A stretch of 64,000 bases of DNA from Xylocopa sonorina (lineage: Eukaryota > Arthropoda > Insecta > Hymenoptera > Apidae). Where the stretch lies: the NCBI RefSeq assembly GCF_050948175.1, contig NC_135200.1:12453001-12517000 (forward strand), read 5' to 3'. The notes beneath the pieces are model-generated. The model was not told the origin of the DNA and did no database searches. It saw nothing but the letters and a program-made list of their open reading frames with translations. Every line of letters starts with the position of its first letter. Position 1 is the stretch's first letter. A program made the position numbers and the translations under genes. This document shows, in pieces, positions 1 through 10,100 of this stretch.

Positions 1-8
1 CGTATCAC

Positions 9-174
9 CTAACCCAGATAGTAGTAACTGAACACCACGGAGAAGAATAAGGCGTATTGGTTTGCATAGAAAGAATAATTGGCTTAAACGGAATACATCG
101 TAGAGTACTTATGGTCGTCAGTTCGTTGAGCAGATCGTTCAAAAGTCGTTGTTCGTCTATTTGTGGCCACTTTG
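9..174 (-). CDS. Possible internal exon of an unrecognised gene running off the left edge
   Basis: On the minus strand an open frame reads a protein-like amphipathic stretch (WPQIDEQRLLNDLLNEL...) and continues to a possible splice donor TTAG|GTGATA at the left edge. Its acceptor would be ACAAAG|TGG at about 174, which has a poor pyrimidine tract. The frame (phase 0) agrees with the possible first exon ending at 1677. I do not recognise the protein. A plus-strand GTAAGT at about 174 competes as an explanation. The exon is inferred from frame and splice signals only. Confidence 0.25.
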
Positions 175-1676
175 TAAGTATACGCACGACATATACCCGT
201 TGTGCAATGTTAAAAATAAGTTCTGACACTTGTATGTAGACGGGATATTGAGATCGATATCGAATGCCTCGTAATAAAAATCATATTCCCCATATTTTCC
301 ATAATGAAATCGAAACGATTAACTGGAAAAAGATAGCTGGTACTTAAGCTCGATAAGCGTATAATTTTTTCGCGAGAGGAACGAAGCCACTTGCGCTAAG
401 TTCGTATCTAAAAAGAAAATAGCTATCGACTAGATTTAATATCGAAACGAACCATCGAGAAAATGATTTAATTCTTTAATGTAAGAACAGTTGTTCGTTT
501 TTGTCGAATTAAGAATTTCTCATTGTCACTGGTGAGAAAGTTGAATAGCAAATGTAGATATTCTTGGAGTATTTTAAGGATTTCGTACACTCTACTACAT
601 GCACTCAAGTTTCCCGTTTCACAGGATGACGCAATTCTTCGTGGATTTCGAGTTAAGTTTTTCCGTTTCATAATACAATACTTACTTGCCCTAACGATCG
701 CAATAATTTTTCTTTCTACTTAATTATTAAAATGTTTGATTCGTTTTGATTGTTTACATTGTTATTTGTGCCAACTGTGACTGGTGTAAACAATAAATAC
801 TGTCAAGGTTAAAAAGTCGTCTATATACGATTGTATATACGATTGTGTACATTGTTTTATGATGTGCTTTAAACGTTGTACAGATTTTTACGTTCCTACC
901 TATTAGTAACGGTTTTATAGTGCTAATAAATATAAAATTAGACTGCCCCTTGCGAATTCTAAGTGGTAGACACTTCTAACAATAACATTCGTGTCTCTCT
1001 GCCAGAATCATAAAACAAAACAAATAGATGTGCTGAATAACAAAATTTTGTACTTTTAATAGAAATTTACATGTTACGTATGTGTCGTGTATACAATAAT
1101 GCTTGGAGATGAAAGCGTAACAGTTTGCACTTTAAAACAAGACTCACACAGAGAAGATACACGTGTTCACTTCTACAATTGACACAAGTATACTTACATA
1201 CGTATTACCAAGTTTTATTTGATCGACGAATTACACCAGTTCTAACAAAATTACTAAACATCCTTGTCGGAGCACGATACCAATCATTAACTAATTAACA
1301 TCTTTTCGATAAATCGAGGATGTTAAGTTCTATTGTTTTGTGTTTTCCTTTTTTGCATTGAAAAGGGCAGTGTATTTATTGTTTAAGATTGAATTATTTC
1401 CGCGTAACGATTGATTTGTCGGTATCAATCGTGCGAAAGTGGAGGAGAATTTTTGATAGAATTGATTGATTGTTCAGCTGAACAGTGTCGGAGAAAGTAT
1501 TTGAAGAATGGATGGTACGTTTATGAATGAGCAACTCGGCGAGGGGGTAAAAAGCGCGCGAATCCTATCAATTACGAATAAGTGGGTAAACGTTCACCTT
1601 GTAATATGAGAAACGATAGAAACCATGGCGGGACGTGGGAACGTGATAGAGATAAATGAGAAAAAATGTCACTCAC
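175..1676. other. AT-rich spacer or intron, no gene seen
   Basis: All open frames here are short and lack coding character. Scattered AATAAA hexamers (for example 792-797) are expected at this base composition. If the two minus-strand exon candidates are right, this stretch is their intron. Confidence 0.5.
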
Positions 1677-1751
1677 CTCGTTTGAAGGGCGCGACATGCA
1701 TGACTCTAAGAGGGACCGATAAGAAGGGCGGACTGTGAGACCGCCTCTCAT
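1677..1751 (-). CDS. Possible first coding exon of the left-edge minus-strand gene
   Basis: A good donor, CGAG|GTGAGTGAC, lies on the minus strand with its last exon base at 1677. It follows an open frame with two in-frame ATGs, giving MRGG... or the shorter MSRPSNE, and ends in phase 0. That phase matches the possible exon at 9-174. AT dinucleotide repeats lie upstream at 1830-1866. A strong donor by itself is expected by chance in a window this size, so this is only a candidate. Confidence 0.22.
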
Positions 1752-1828
1752 GACACCACGCCGACTTTTCAGTGTAACCACTCTCTCTGCTGTCTACAGC
1801 TGTCTTCGAACCGCCGTCTGCTTATCTA

Positions 1829-1866
1829 TATATATATATATATGTATATATATGTATATATATATA
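1829..1866. repeat. TA/TATG simple repeat
   Basis: An alternating purine-pyrimidine tract made of TATA runs interrupted by TATG. It lies within an otherwise uncharacterised spacer. Confidence 0.85.
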
Positions 1867-2430
1867 CTTTGCGCTAAATTGGCTCAAAAATTTTTGGTTC
1901 GCGTTCTAACGGGCGACCCTGTTGTACGCCCTTGTTTCCGCTTCAAATTTCGAACAATAACACTGTTCGAACGCGACTACTTTCTCGTTCCCGTGTCGAA
2001 TATTACTAATCTCGTATTCGTACAATGTTATCAACGTGAATCTCTACAAGTCTTGTGTCCGGCTAAGAACATTAGAATAGCGACTCGTACTCATCCACCT
2101 TTGACGATGAACTGGGCGTTCGACAGAGGGAAACGTACCCGCCAAAGAGCGAACAGGATTGGGGTCGGGAAGGGGAAACCGCGAGTGTGACAGGGAAAGG
2201 AAGATAGTACCACGAGCGCCAGCGTCGGCGCTTAAACTCGCTCGATATCGTTTTTACGTCTTTCGACTTCTATTGGATATCTACATATTTATTCTCGAAT
2301 CCTTTAATTACCTTCTACTTTTACCATCTATCGTATTACAAAGTATCGCTAATTTTAACGAACGATATGTGTTTACAGTTTTACCTTTCTGTACACATGA
2401 AATTACATAATTAATTATCAATGAAAACTA

Positions 2431-2480
2431 TAATAATAATAATAACAACGACAATAACAACAACAACAACCAACAATAAC
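2431..2480. repeat. (TAA)n/(CAA)n triplet repeat
   Basis: TAA triplets pass into CAA triplets over about 50 bp. The open frame through it (Ile/Thr/Asn runs) is a product of the repeat, not a gene. Confidence 0.8.
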
Positions 2481-2482
2481 CC

Positions 2483-2654
2483 AACCTGGTCTTGTAGTAC
2501 CAGGTTTTTAAAGACAATAATATCCTCACTAAATTTTATGATATTAAAAATCATAAAAATTAGCATTAATATAAATTGTAATGATATCAGGATAAAGTAT
2601 TTTTATCTTACAACTGCCAGTTAATACTTATACTTAAGAAAACTACTTTATCCT
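2483..2654. repeat. Cluster of three inverted repeats
   Basis: Three foldbacks lie in 172 bp. The first is an 8-bp perfect stem (2483-2490 with 2499-2506, 8-nt loop). The second is a 14-bp stem with one mismatch (2529-2542 with 2550-2563, 7-nt loop). The third is an 11-bp perfect pair, AGGATAAAGTA (2589-2599) with its complement (2644-2654). The nature is unknown: a small foldback transposon remnant, a structured RNA, or AT-rich coincidence. Confidence 0.6.
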
Positions 2655-3099
2655 ACCTTATCAAGTCATTTGTACAATAAATTAAGTTCATGCTCATTCT
2701 CTTTGGACATGCGTATATAAAAAGACCATATTTTTAAATTGTTCATGTGACAAAAACGTTGCTTATTTTAAACCTATTTCTCCTCTTAGAATGAAACCTT
2801 GTTCCTTTGTTCCGCAAACTTAATACAAGTGTGTAAGTAAAATTAATTTATTTTTGTACTTATGCAATTAATGTATTTGTATTATTACATATGTAACCAT
2901 ATATAGATTGTTTGTTTAAATATAACAAATGAATCATTGTTTTACAAATATGTTATGCTAGGCCAGCTTACGAGTGCAGTTTCATATTATAAAACAAGAC
3001 TATAGTTATGTGCAATATACATAATCTCAGAATAGTTTCTTATATAACAATTATGTCGGTATAATACAAATTTAAACAAAAGTAGATATTGGGAATGAT

Positions 3100-4025
3100 T
3101 CAGGGTGCCTTAATAAAGTAACGGTACACGAGAGTCGCCAACACCCCAAGAGCAATAGGAATCAGCCACGATCTCCAAGAGCCACTGCAATTGCCAATCA
3201 CATCATGATGCAGCATCTACTATTTATATTTTACACATTTTGAATTTTAATAATACTATATGCGATTTTGGATAGCACAAAAACAGCACACATAGATAAT
3301 CATAATAATATGTTATATTAATATTATTGTAAGTAGTTACAAGTAAAACCTTTTAGTTGTGCTATCCAATGTTTATAGATAACTAGACATTAACAGACAC
3401 AAGGCTAAGAAGAAAAAAATGTTAGTAGCAAAATGTTATACCTGTAATATTTTAGTTAGTAAGATCAATGCACACACATTTAATTGATATATAAAAAGAC
3501 ATTATACCTAGGACCATCTCCTTCAAGTACTTTATTTAATTTGAAAACGTTTTCTTGCGTTCTTTCTTCCTAAAATTGCAATTTGTTATTCCTTAATCAA
3601 TGCTATTGATCGTATGAGTAAGAATTGGCAGTGAAAAGAGTTATATTAAATTTTGTGCATACTTCGACTAGTTCACCAATTTTAAAGGTCCGCATCAGTT
3701 CTCTTGCATCGCTCGAATGACCGATATCTTCGAATGCTTCCGTACAATCTTGACCACCTTGTTCTAGAAGAACTTCTTCTCCACCTGGATGCTTAAATGT
3801 AAAATATAGAATGAACATTACTTCACACGGTTCTATTAAGCGATAAGTTGATTGTAAAAAAAAAGATAGTATAAAGTATATAGTTACACTTGAAAAGGTA
3901 GACACATCATAAACTTTATTGTTAATAATAAGCCACAAATCCTTATTATTGGCATGCTTAGCAACTTCTTTCCGTGTGTACAATTTTGTACAAACTGTGT
4001 CAACATTAGAATTTTCGCTCGCCAT
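3100..4025 (-). CDS. Cyt-b5: Cytochrome b5, ER tail-anchored form
   Basis: A haem protein that passes electrons from NADH-cytochrome b5 reductase (or P450 reductase) to fatty-acid desaturases, other lipid enzymes and P450s on the cytosolic face of the ER. Coding exons on the minus strand are 4025-3888, 3791-3663, 3569-3508 and 3184-3100. All have GT-AG borders with phases 0, 0 and 2, and give 137 aa, close to the usual length of about 134. Residues about 14-90 are the haem domain, with axial ligands His47 (HPGGEE) and His71 (GHSSDA), 24 apart as in the family. KLYTRKEVAKH and KIGELVE are also typical. The C-terminus is a hydrophobic tail anchor (WLIPIALGVLATLVYRYF) with a short IKAP end. The ATG at 4025 is followed by a normal family N-terminus. 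One oddity is that the loop before HPGG (VYDVSTFSS) is one residue shorter than the common VYDVTxFLxE pattern. The gene is head to head with torsin. Confidence 0.95.
3268..3369. mobile_element. Possible small foldback (MITE-like) element in cytochrome b5 intron 3
   Basis: A perfect 13-bp terminal inverted repeat (TTGGATAGCACAA at 3268-3280 and its complement at 3357-3369) encloses about 76 bp of AT-rich DNA. The interior can itself fold (ATAATAATAT...ATATTATT). The intron that holds it (3185-3507) is clearly longer than the other two cytochrome b5 introns (96 and 93 bp). No convincing target-site duplication is visible, so the transposon label is an inference. Confidence 0.4.
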
Positions 4026-5169
4026 ATTTTGCTTTTTGCGGTAGAGAAAATATTACAGAAAATGTGTGAATATTATATAGATATCACTAAAAGGAATGAA
4101 TAGAAAACTATTAAGTATACTTAATGATGGATCGTAGAAATTATTGTTATATTAGTTTTTGTTTAAAAAGCATATATCGCACACGAAAGGCTTGACCGCC
4201 TACTTATACGTTAGCTGCGATCGCAGCTATAGCCTGAATTTAGTGAATCAGATAGTAGAAAAAATATGAACTTTATACTCTTTTGCAATAATGTAATGTA
4301 GGCAATATGAGTAAAAAAATCGGCGAATTTCTTCGTCGTATTGATGTTATTAATAATATTATTTTGCTACGTGTTATATTTTTTATCAAAATTATTGATT
4401 TCTAATTGGTTTAATAGTCGAATTAATAGCTTATTTTCAAGAATTCCAAATATTTCTATATATACGTACAGCTTGACATGTAAATTATAATAAATATTTG
4501 ACAAATGCGTACATATTATATAATAATTTACATCAAAATGATTTATAAGATAATATGTAATATTTGTTGTGTTATATAACAAATAGCTGTCAGTTACGAA
4601 TTAGATTCAATAATATACAAGAAATTATATTTAACTAAAAATATAAATTAATGTAATTACAATTATACACTAATGCCTAAATTTTTCTATGTACCTATTT
4701 TGTTATTCAATCATAGATCATATGTTCTATAGTAGAACCAATAGTAAGTCATGGTTTTCATCGGAAGATCTAAAGTGATGTATGTATGTTTGTGCATCTA
4801 TGTATTGTGAACAATTCCGGCGTGGAATGTTACACTAGACGAACTCAAGCTTTTACGTTGCCGAGCGTGAGTCGTGCGATGTGATCAGAAATCGCAACCG
4901 TTTTATTGCACACCTCTGACTTTACCGGCCATGAGTCTAAGTTTACGTATAGTGTCACACTTCACGTTAAAAGCGATGAGATTACACAGTAGAAAATATT
5001 TCGAGGTTAGCGTTTGCCAGTGTTTACGGAAGATACAGTTTTGATATAATATAAACAGATGTTTCGTTTAAATTTGTACTGTGATAAATAGTATTTTTTT
5101 TTTTTTTTATAATTTGTTTCTTAAGTTTCAACACGTACAGAAGGAATCGAATTCTGACGCTATTGTAAA
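4026..5169. promoter_or_regulatory. Head-to-head spacer between cytochrome b5 and torsin
   Basis: This 1.1-kb AT-rich interval separates the start codons of two divergent genes and must hold both 5' UTRs and promoters. No TATA-plus-initiator pair stands out. It contains an 18-bp perfect palindrome at 4212-4229 and a T-run at about 5094-5108. Transcription start sites cannot be placed by eye. Confidence 0.5.
4212..4229. promoter_or_regulatory. 18-bp perfect palindrome upstream of cytochrome b5
   Basis: TAGCTGCGATCGCAGCTA equals its own reverse complement and lies about 190 bp upstream of the cytochrome b5 ATG. Its GC-rich core (GCGATCGC) stands out from AT-rich surroundings. It could bind a dimeric regulator. 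No factor is assigned. Confidence 0.35.
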
Positions 5170-6429
5170 ATGAATGTTCCCGGCAATATATTAGTGTTAA
5201 TTATTATTAGTTTATTAACAGATTATATAAAATGCGAATTTTCGTTCACATCACTATTATCATCTGGACTGAGTAAAGTTAGTACAGTAGTACAATATGG
5301 GAAATGTAGTTTAATGGAATGTTGTACCAACGAATATATATTCTCTGAACTCAACAGTATGTATATGTAATGCAATCATTGTATGTGTCTATATTAAAGA
5401 AAAAATTAAAATTTTCTAATCATTTCTGTTAAAATTAATGGTCATAAACAATTGATTGCATGTCACCATTCTAGAGTTAGACGATACTCTTAGTAAAGAG
5501 CTTTATGGACAAGAAATAGCTCACCATGTAGTAATAAATGCTTTACGTGGTCATTTAATTTCATCTGATCCGCCAAAAGCTTTAAGTATGAGCTTTCATG
5601 GCCCACCAGGAACTGGCAAAACATTTGTAAGTCAAGTGATTGCTAAGTTTCTTTACAGAAAAGGTGATCAAAGTGCATTTTATCATTTTTTTAATGGTCG
5701 TAATGATTTCCCTCTGCAAGAAAAAGTAAACGAATATAAGGTACATTTCCGCTATAAAAATTTAAGTAAAATGTGTTCAAGATTTTATGAATCAAAATAA
5801 CTATTGATAATATGTTGTTTTATATTATATAGGATGAATTGTACAAAATTATTATTAATAGCTTACAAAAATGCGAAAGATCAATGTTTGTATTTGATGA
5901 AGTGGATAAAATGCCAGAAGGTTTATTGAATGTTCTTGTACCATTTTTGGATTATAATACGTGGATCAAATCGTGGAGATTAGCAAGCAGTTCTATAAAC
6001 ACAAGGAAAGCTATTTATATATTTTTATCTAATACAGGTAGCTCACGAATTACGCAACGTTTAATAACTCTGTGGAGCGAAGGCAAACAGAGAAGTGAAG
6101 CTAGACTTCAAGATTTTGAAAATTTAATAAGCATTGGGGCATTCAATGAAAAGGGTGGTTTTTATCATAGCGATACAATAGACTCTAGCGTTATAGATCA
6201 TTACGTGCCTTTTTTACCACTTGAAGAAGTACATATAAAAAAGTGTTTAAAAAAAGCTTTTGCAAATAGAGGAATAGATCCATCTAACGATATGATAGAA
6301 GAAGGATTATCATATGTAACCTTTGGGCCACCTCCGCATAATCTTTATGCAACTGCTGGCTGCAAAAGATTAGAACAAAAAGTAGCTGCTATTATATATG
6401 CTAAAAACAAAGGGCGATTAGAATTTTAA
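5170..6429 (+). CDS. Torsin-family AAA+ ATPase
   Basis: Torsins are AAA+ ATPases of the ER lumen and nuclear envelope. They need LAP1/LULL1-type activators and act in nuclear-envelope and lipid homeostasis. The exons are 5170-5356, 5475-5740 and 5833-6429 (GT-AG, phases 1 and 0), giving 349 aa. An N-terminal hydrophobic segment (about residues 7-20) should direct ER entry. The Cys-Cys-containing SLMECC element that precedes the torsin ATPase domain is present. Walker A is GPPGTGKT (residues 105-112), Walker B is MFVFDE (Asp173-Glu174), and near the C-terminus lies the torsin-specific GCK sensor motif (TAGCKRLEQK). The start ATG is chosen because the signal segment follows it directly. Which torsin paralogue this is cannot be decided by eye. 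It is convergent with Vav; a candidate plus-strand AATAAA lies at 6956-6961. Confidence 0.93.
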
Positions 6430-7199
6430 ATATTACATGTAAGCATTATACCCTTTTTTTATGTTAACATTTCGATAAGATCTAAATTTTATTGATTATT
6501 CTTATTGGCACAATCAGAAAATGCATAACAGTTAAAAAAATAGTACAACTAATTTGTCACAGTAATACATGTAACGATTATTTATATATTTATGTATGTG
6601 TACGTTTATATTTGAGAAATGGCTAAAATTTTTATTACTAACAGTACAGAATTACAGTATGTACAATTGAGGCTTGGCAATTGACTTTAAAATATAGTCA
6701 TAAAGGATAAAGCTGTCTGGAAGTATAAACATTTGGCAATGTGTGTTTTCTTCGTGTTATATTCTAATATACAAGAATAGACAATTTTAATCTTTATGAC
6801 TTTTTTAAAACTTTATTCGTACTGTTATATCGTACCGAAAAATAATTGTAATTCTTTTCGCCTATACAAGAAAGCTAAATATATTTATTTTTATGCGTTC
6901 GTTTCCCGTATACGAATACTTTCTATTTATATAATTGTGATACAATGCAAACTTGAATAAAGAGAACAACAATAAACTGTATTTTTGTAACGATAGCGAT
7001 GCAGTGAAGATGGATCTTTCCATGTTTTATGCAATGTAAAAATGCGTTATATCATAGTTTATCATCTTCTCTTTCTGTTCTCCATTGGGGAGCGTTTTAG
7101 TAAAATATTATGATCGCACGATGATATAATTAACGTGTAAAATATTTTTGATCGTCGTGCAATCATATAAAGAAAGTATCTAAGTAACATAATTTATGG
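6430..7199. other. Convergent 3' region between torsin and Vav
   Basis: AT-rich sequence with no coding frame. It holds both 3' UTRs. Candidate polyadenylation hexamers are AATAAA at 6956-6961 (plus, torsin) and TTTATT at 6884-6889 and 6812-6817 (AATAAA on minus, Vav). If these are used, the two 3' ends would overlap. Confidence 0.5.
7109..7167 (-). other. Hairpin just downstream of the Vav stop codon
   Basis: Arms 7109-7125 and 7151-7167 are complementary over 17 positions, with two non-Watson-Crick pairs of which one is a G-U wobble in either RNA. The loop is about 25 nt. It begins 33 nt downstream of the Vav stop and so falls in the Vav 3' UTR on the minus strand. A role as an RNA regulatory element or small-RNA precursor is unproven. 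Confidence 0.4.
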
Positions 7200-10100
7200 T
7201 TATTCTTCCTTGACATATTCCTTTGGAAAAAATCCTACTTGATCCCCTATTTTTCCCTTCCACCATCCTTGGGCATCGCCCTCTTTACTCAACACAACAA
7301 CTCTACAACCCCGCCGTAGGCTTAATTGATTGCGTTCTTCGCCACGAAAATCAAATAACGCTGTGGCCAATACACGTTTGTATGGCCATAACAGACGTTG
7401 ATCTAACTTTTCAAAGTTTTCCGACAATGACGCCCGTTCGTAATATTCAACAAGTTCAACTACACTTTTGAAGAAACGAGACTCACTGAGATAATATACA
7501 TCAGCCCCGTCAACATCGCGTTTAAATACTCTTATATGTTTAACAGCTCCGTCTGCCCTGTAATATTAGTTGAATATTTTTTAAAAATGTTGATTTCTAA
7601 AGCAATATTTTAACATTTCAATGGTATGTACATGTATATATGTTCTTACTTGATGCTAAGAGCGTAATTAGTTTCGTGTTTCAGACGTGATTGCCCTGCA
7701 GGCCGGAGTCGTAACATGTAGGTACCATCCTCGCGACATTCTAATCTATTCGATGCTGTATCGCGTCCCATTTCTCCTACAAACCATAATTTTAGCGAGA
7801 GAGCACGTTCGCACGGTAAAGGTGGTGGTGGAGGTGGTTCTGGCATACACCGACCTGAATGCGCAATACATTGTTTGTGTACAGCGATGCGGCAGACATC
7901 GCATCGATATCCCTGTGTGAACAAATAATTCGGTTTTTCGTAAATTTATGTTACAATATTCTTGATGATATTTTATGAATAACTTGTTCTACCTGAAAAA
8001 TTCGACCTTTTAAAAACTTGCCACATCGCTGACAGCTACGCGGAGTGTCAAACGTCGTAAGTTTAAACTTATGATTTGTGTTGCGGCACGCATCTGGATG
8101 AACATTATCCATCGCGTCCTGCAATGCTTTGATCCATATTTGTTTTTGTTCTTCTGTTCTTGTATATAAAGTATATGCCGTGTATTCTTTTTTATGAACT
8201 AGTAGCCATTGATAGCACCATCGTGAGTCTCTGTTAAGCGTTCGCCTTCCTGTATGATCTTCTAACCGATAATCATCCAAACGTAAAGTTTCACGGTAGC
8301 AATATTGCTCCCCTCTGCTTGCTTTACAAATTAAAATTACTTGTTCGAAAACGAATGCGTAACGGGCTTTTATCCTCTGATCGCCATGAGCTTTTACCTG
8401 AAATGTGTGACTGTAGTATTCTGCTAGTTTTCTCGAAATTTTCATATATACTCATCAAGAGAATAATACCCTGAGCTCTCCGTCTCTAAGTAGCCGTCCA
8501 AAATCTTTTAACTGTGTATCTTCTGGGACATTCCAATCAACTATCGACGCTTGAATATCTCTTATAATGTCCAACGTGTCCGAGTCACGTTTTACTTCGT
8601 TAATGTATTGTGCTATGTCAACCATTACCTCCCTAGCTTTTCCAAGCTGTCGCCTATCTTCCAGCCAATCGCAAGGAGTTTCTTCTACTAATTTATCAAG
8701 TAACAAGTGGTATTTCAATACTCTTTGCATTGGAACAGATAGTATATCGCGTAATTTGAATTTCCCATTGTTCGCTTCTTGTTGACATCTCTGTAATTAA
8801 CAGTTTCCTTTGGTGTTGAATACTAACAAAGATTAGAATTTGACACATTCGTAACTGGCGATTGTTAAGCAAGACATTTAGCTGAATACCGCTTATAATT
8901 TTCAAAAACGCGCATTACTATATATTATTGTTCACTTATTTACTTTGTTGGTATTCGGCTAAAGAATTTGAAATGTCGTAGGCGTACGTTGCCGGTCACG
9001 AATATGTTAGTGGGTTAAATGTTCCATTGAAACGTACAATGACTTCTTGGTTAACTGATTCGTTACGCGTACATGCTTCTTGCAATGTATTTTGAGCAAC
9101 AGTAAGATTAGCGCAATAGTCGCCATATATGAGGAACTTTTCTCGCCAATCGAGAAAAACTTGCGCCAAGGCAGTACCGGTCCTTGCTTTTCGAAGTTGA
9201 CTATGAAATCCCGCGTGAATCTCTGCTAGTTCTTTTATACCAAAAAATATACGCGCAGATTCTTCAACTCGTAGTAGCGAGGATAGAGGTCTAGCGAAAT
9301 GTTTAAGTAAACTGTTCAGGACGTCCGAATAATTTCGTTCCGTTTCAACGAGCTCTTGAATCACATAGTCTCTTTTTTCACCCCCAGAGATTGCGCCACC
9401 CTATTTTGTAACAGAGCCGATTAAAAATCTTGATTATAGAATACATAATACGTATGATATGCAGCACAAAAAACTATGAAGCAAAACGAAAGTAATTATT
9501 AGCGCTGTAATTTACAAATTTTTAAATACTATAGAGATATATTTTTAGCAGAAGAATGATAACATATAAGGAGCACAAAAATATTTAACGACCTGTGCAA
9601 CAGATGGAGGAGGTGGCAAGTGCAGACTACAAAGGTCCTGGTAGATCTCTTCGCTTTGAGCATGGCTGCAGTATGCTCCGTATCCATCTTCCTCACCAAC
9701 TGGATCTTCGTTGTCTCCTCCTCCACCTGCCTCATCTCCTTCGCGCCTTCTAAATCTTCTGCGACGACCTTCATCCTCACGGCTTTAGCATAAAAATATG
9801 AACAGCCATGCACTATTCATGCGTGAAAAAAATAAAATTTCTTGCGAACTTAAACTATTTGTAGCAACAATAGAGATCTCGTTACTGACGATAAATATAA
9901 TTTAGCACGTAAAATTTTCGGGCAAATACAGAATAAACTTTAAAATAGTGCCAGTATCACTGTATAGAATTAATTTCGTAATACATCTTTATAAATAACT
10001 TTCATCTATACATGGTAAAGTTTCATTATATTCTCCAATATCAATATACAGTGATGTATGGTACTTATGTGGCAAAATCTTTAAAGTTAATTGCAAACGA

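Larger units (their letters stand above)
1867..3099. other. Spacer, including the cytochrome b5 3' UTR at its right end
   Basis: No coding exon is supported. The right part should hold the 3' UTR of the minus-strand cytochrome b5 gene. A minus-strand AATAAA (TTTATT on plus at 2847-2852) is one possible polyadenylation signal. A mixed triplet repeat and a cluster of inverted repeats lie at 2431-2654. Confidence 0.5.

Noticed and set aside
1735..2190. 151-codon frame on plus
   Set aside because: It runs through the TA/TATG repeat and has no recognisable protein character.
2483..2506. Hairpin followed by T-run, like a bacterial terminator
   Set aside because: The window is eukaryotic nuclear DNA, so rho-independent termination does not apply.
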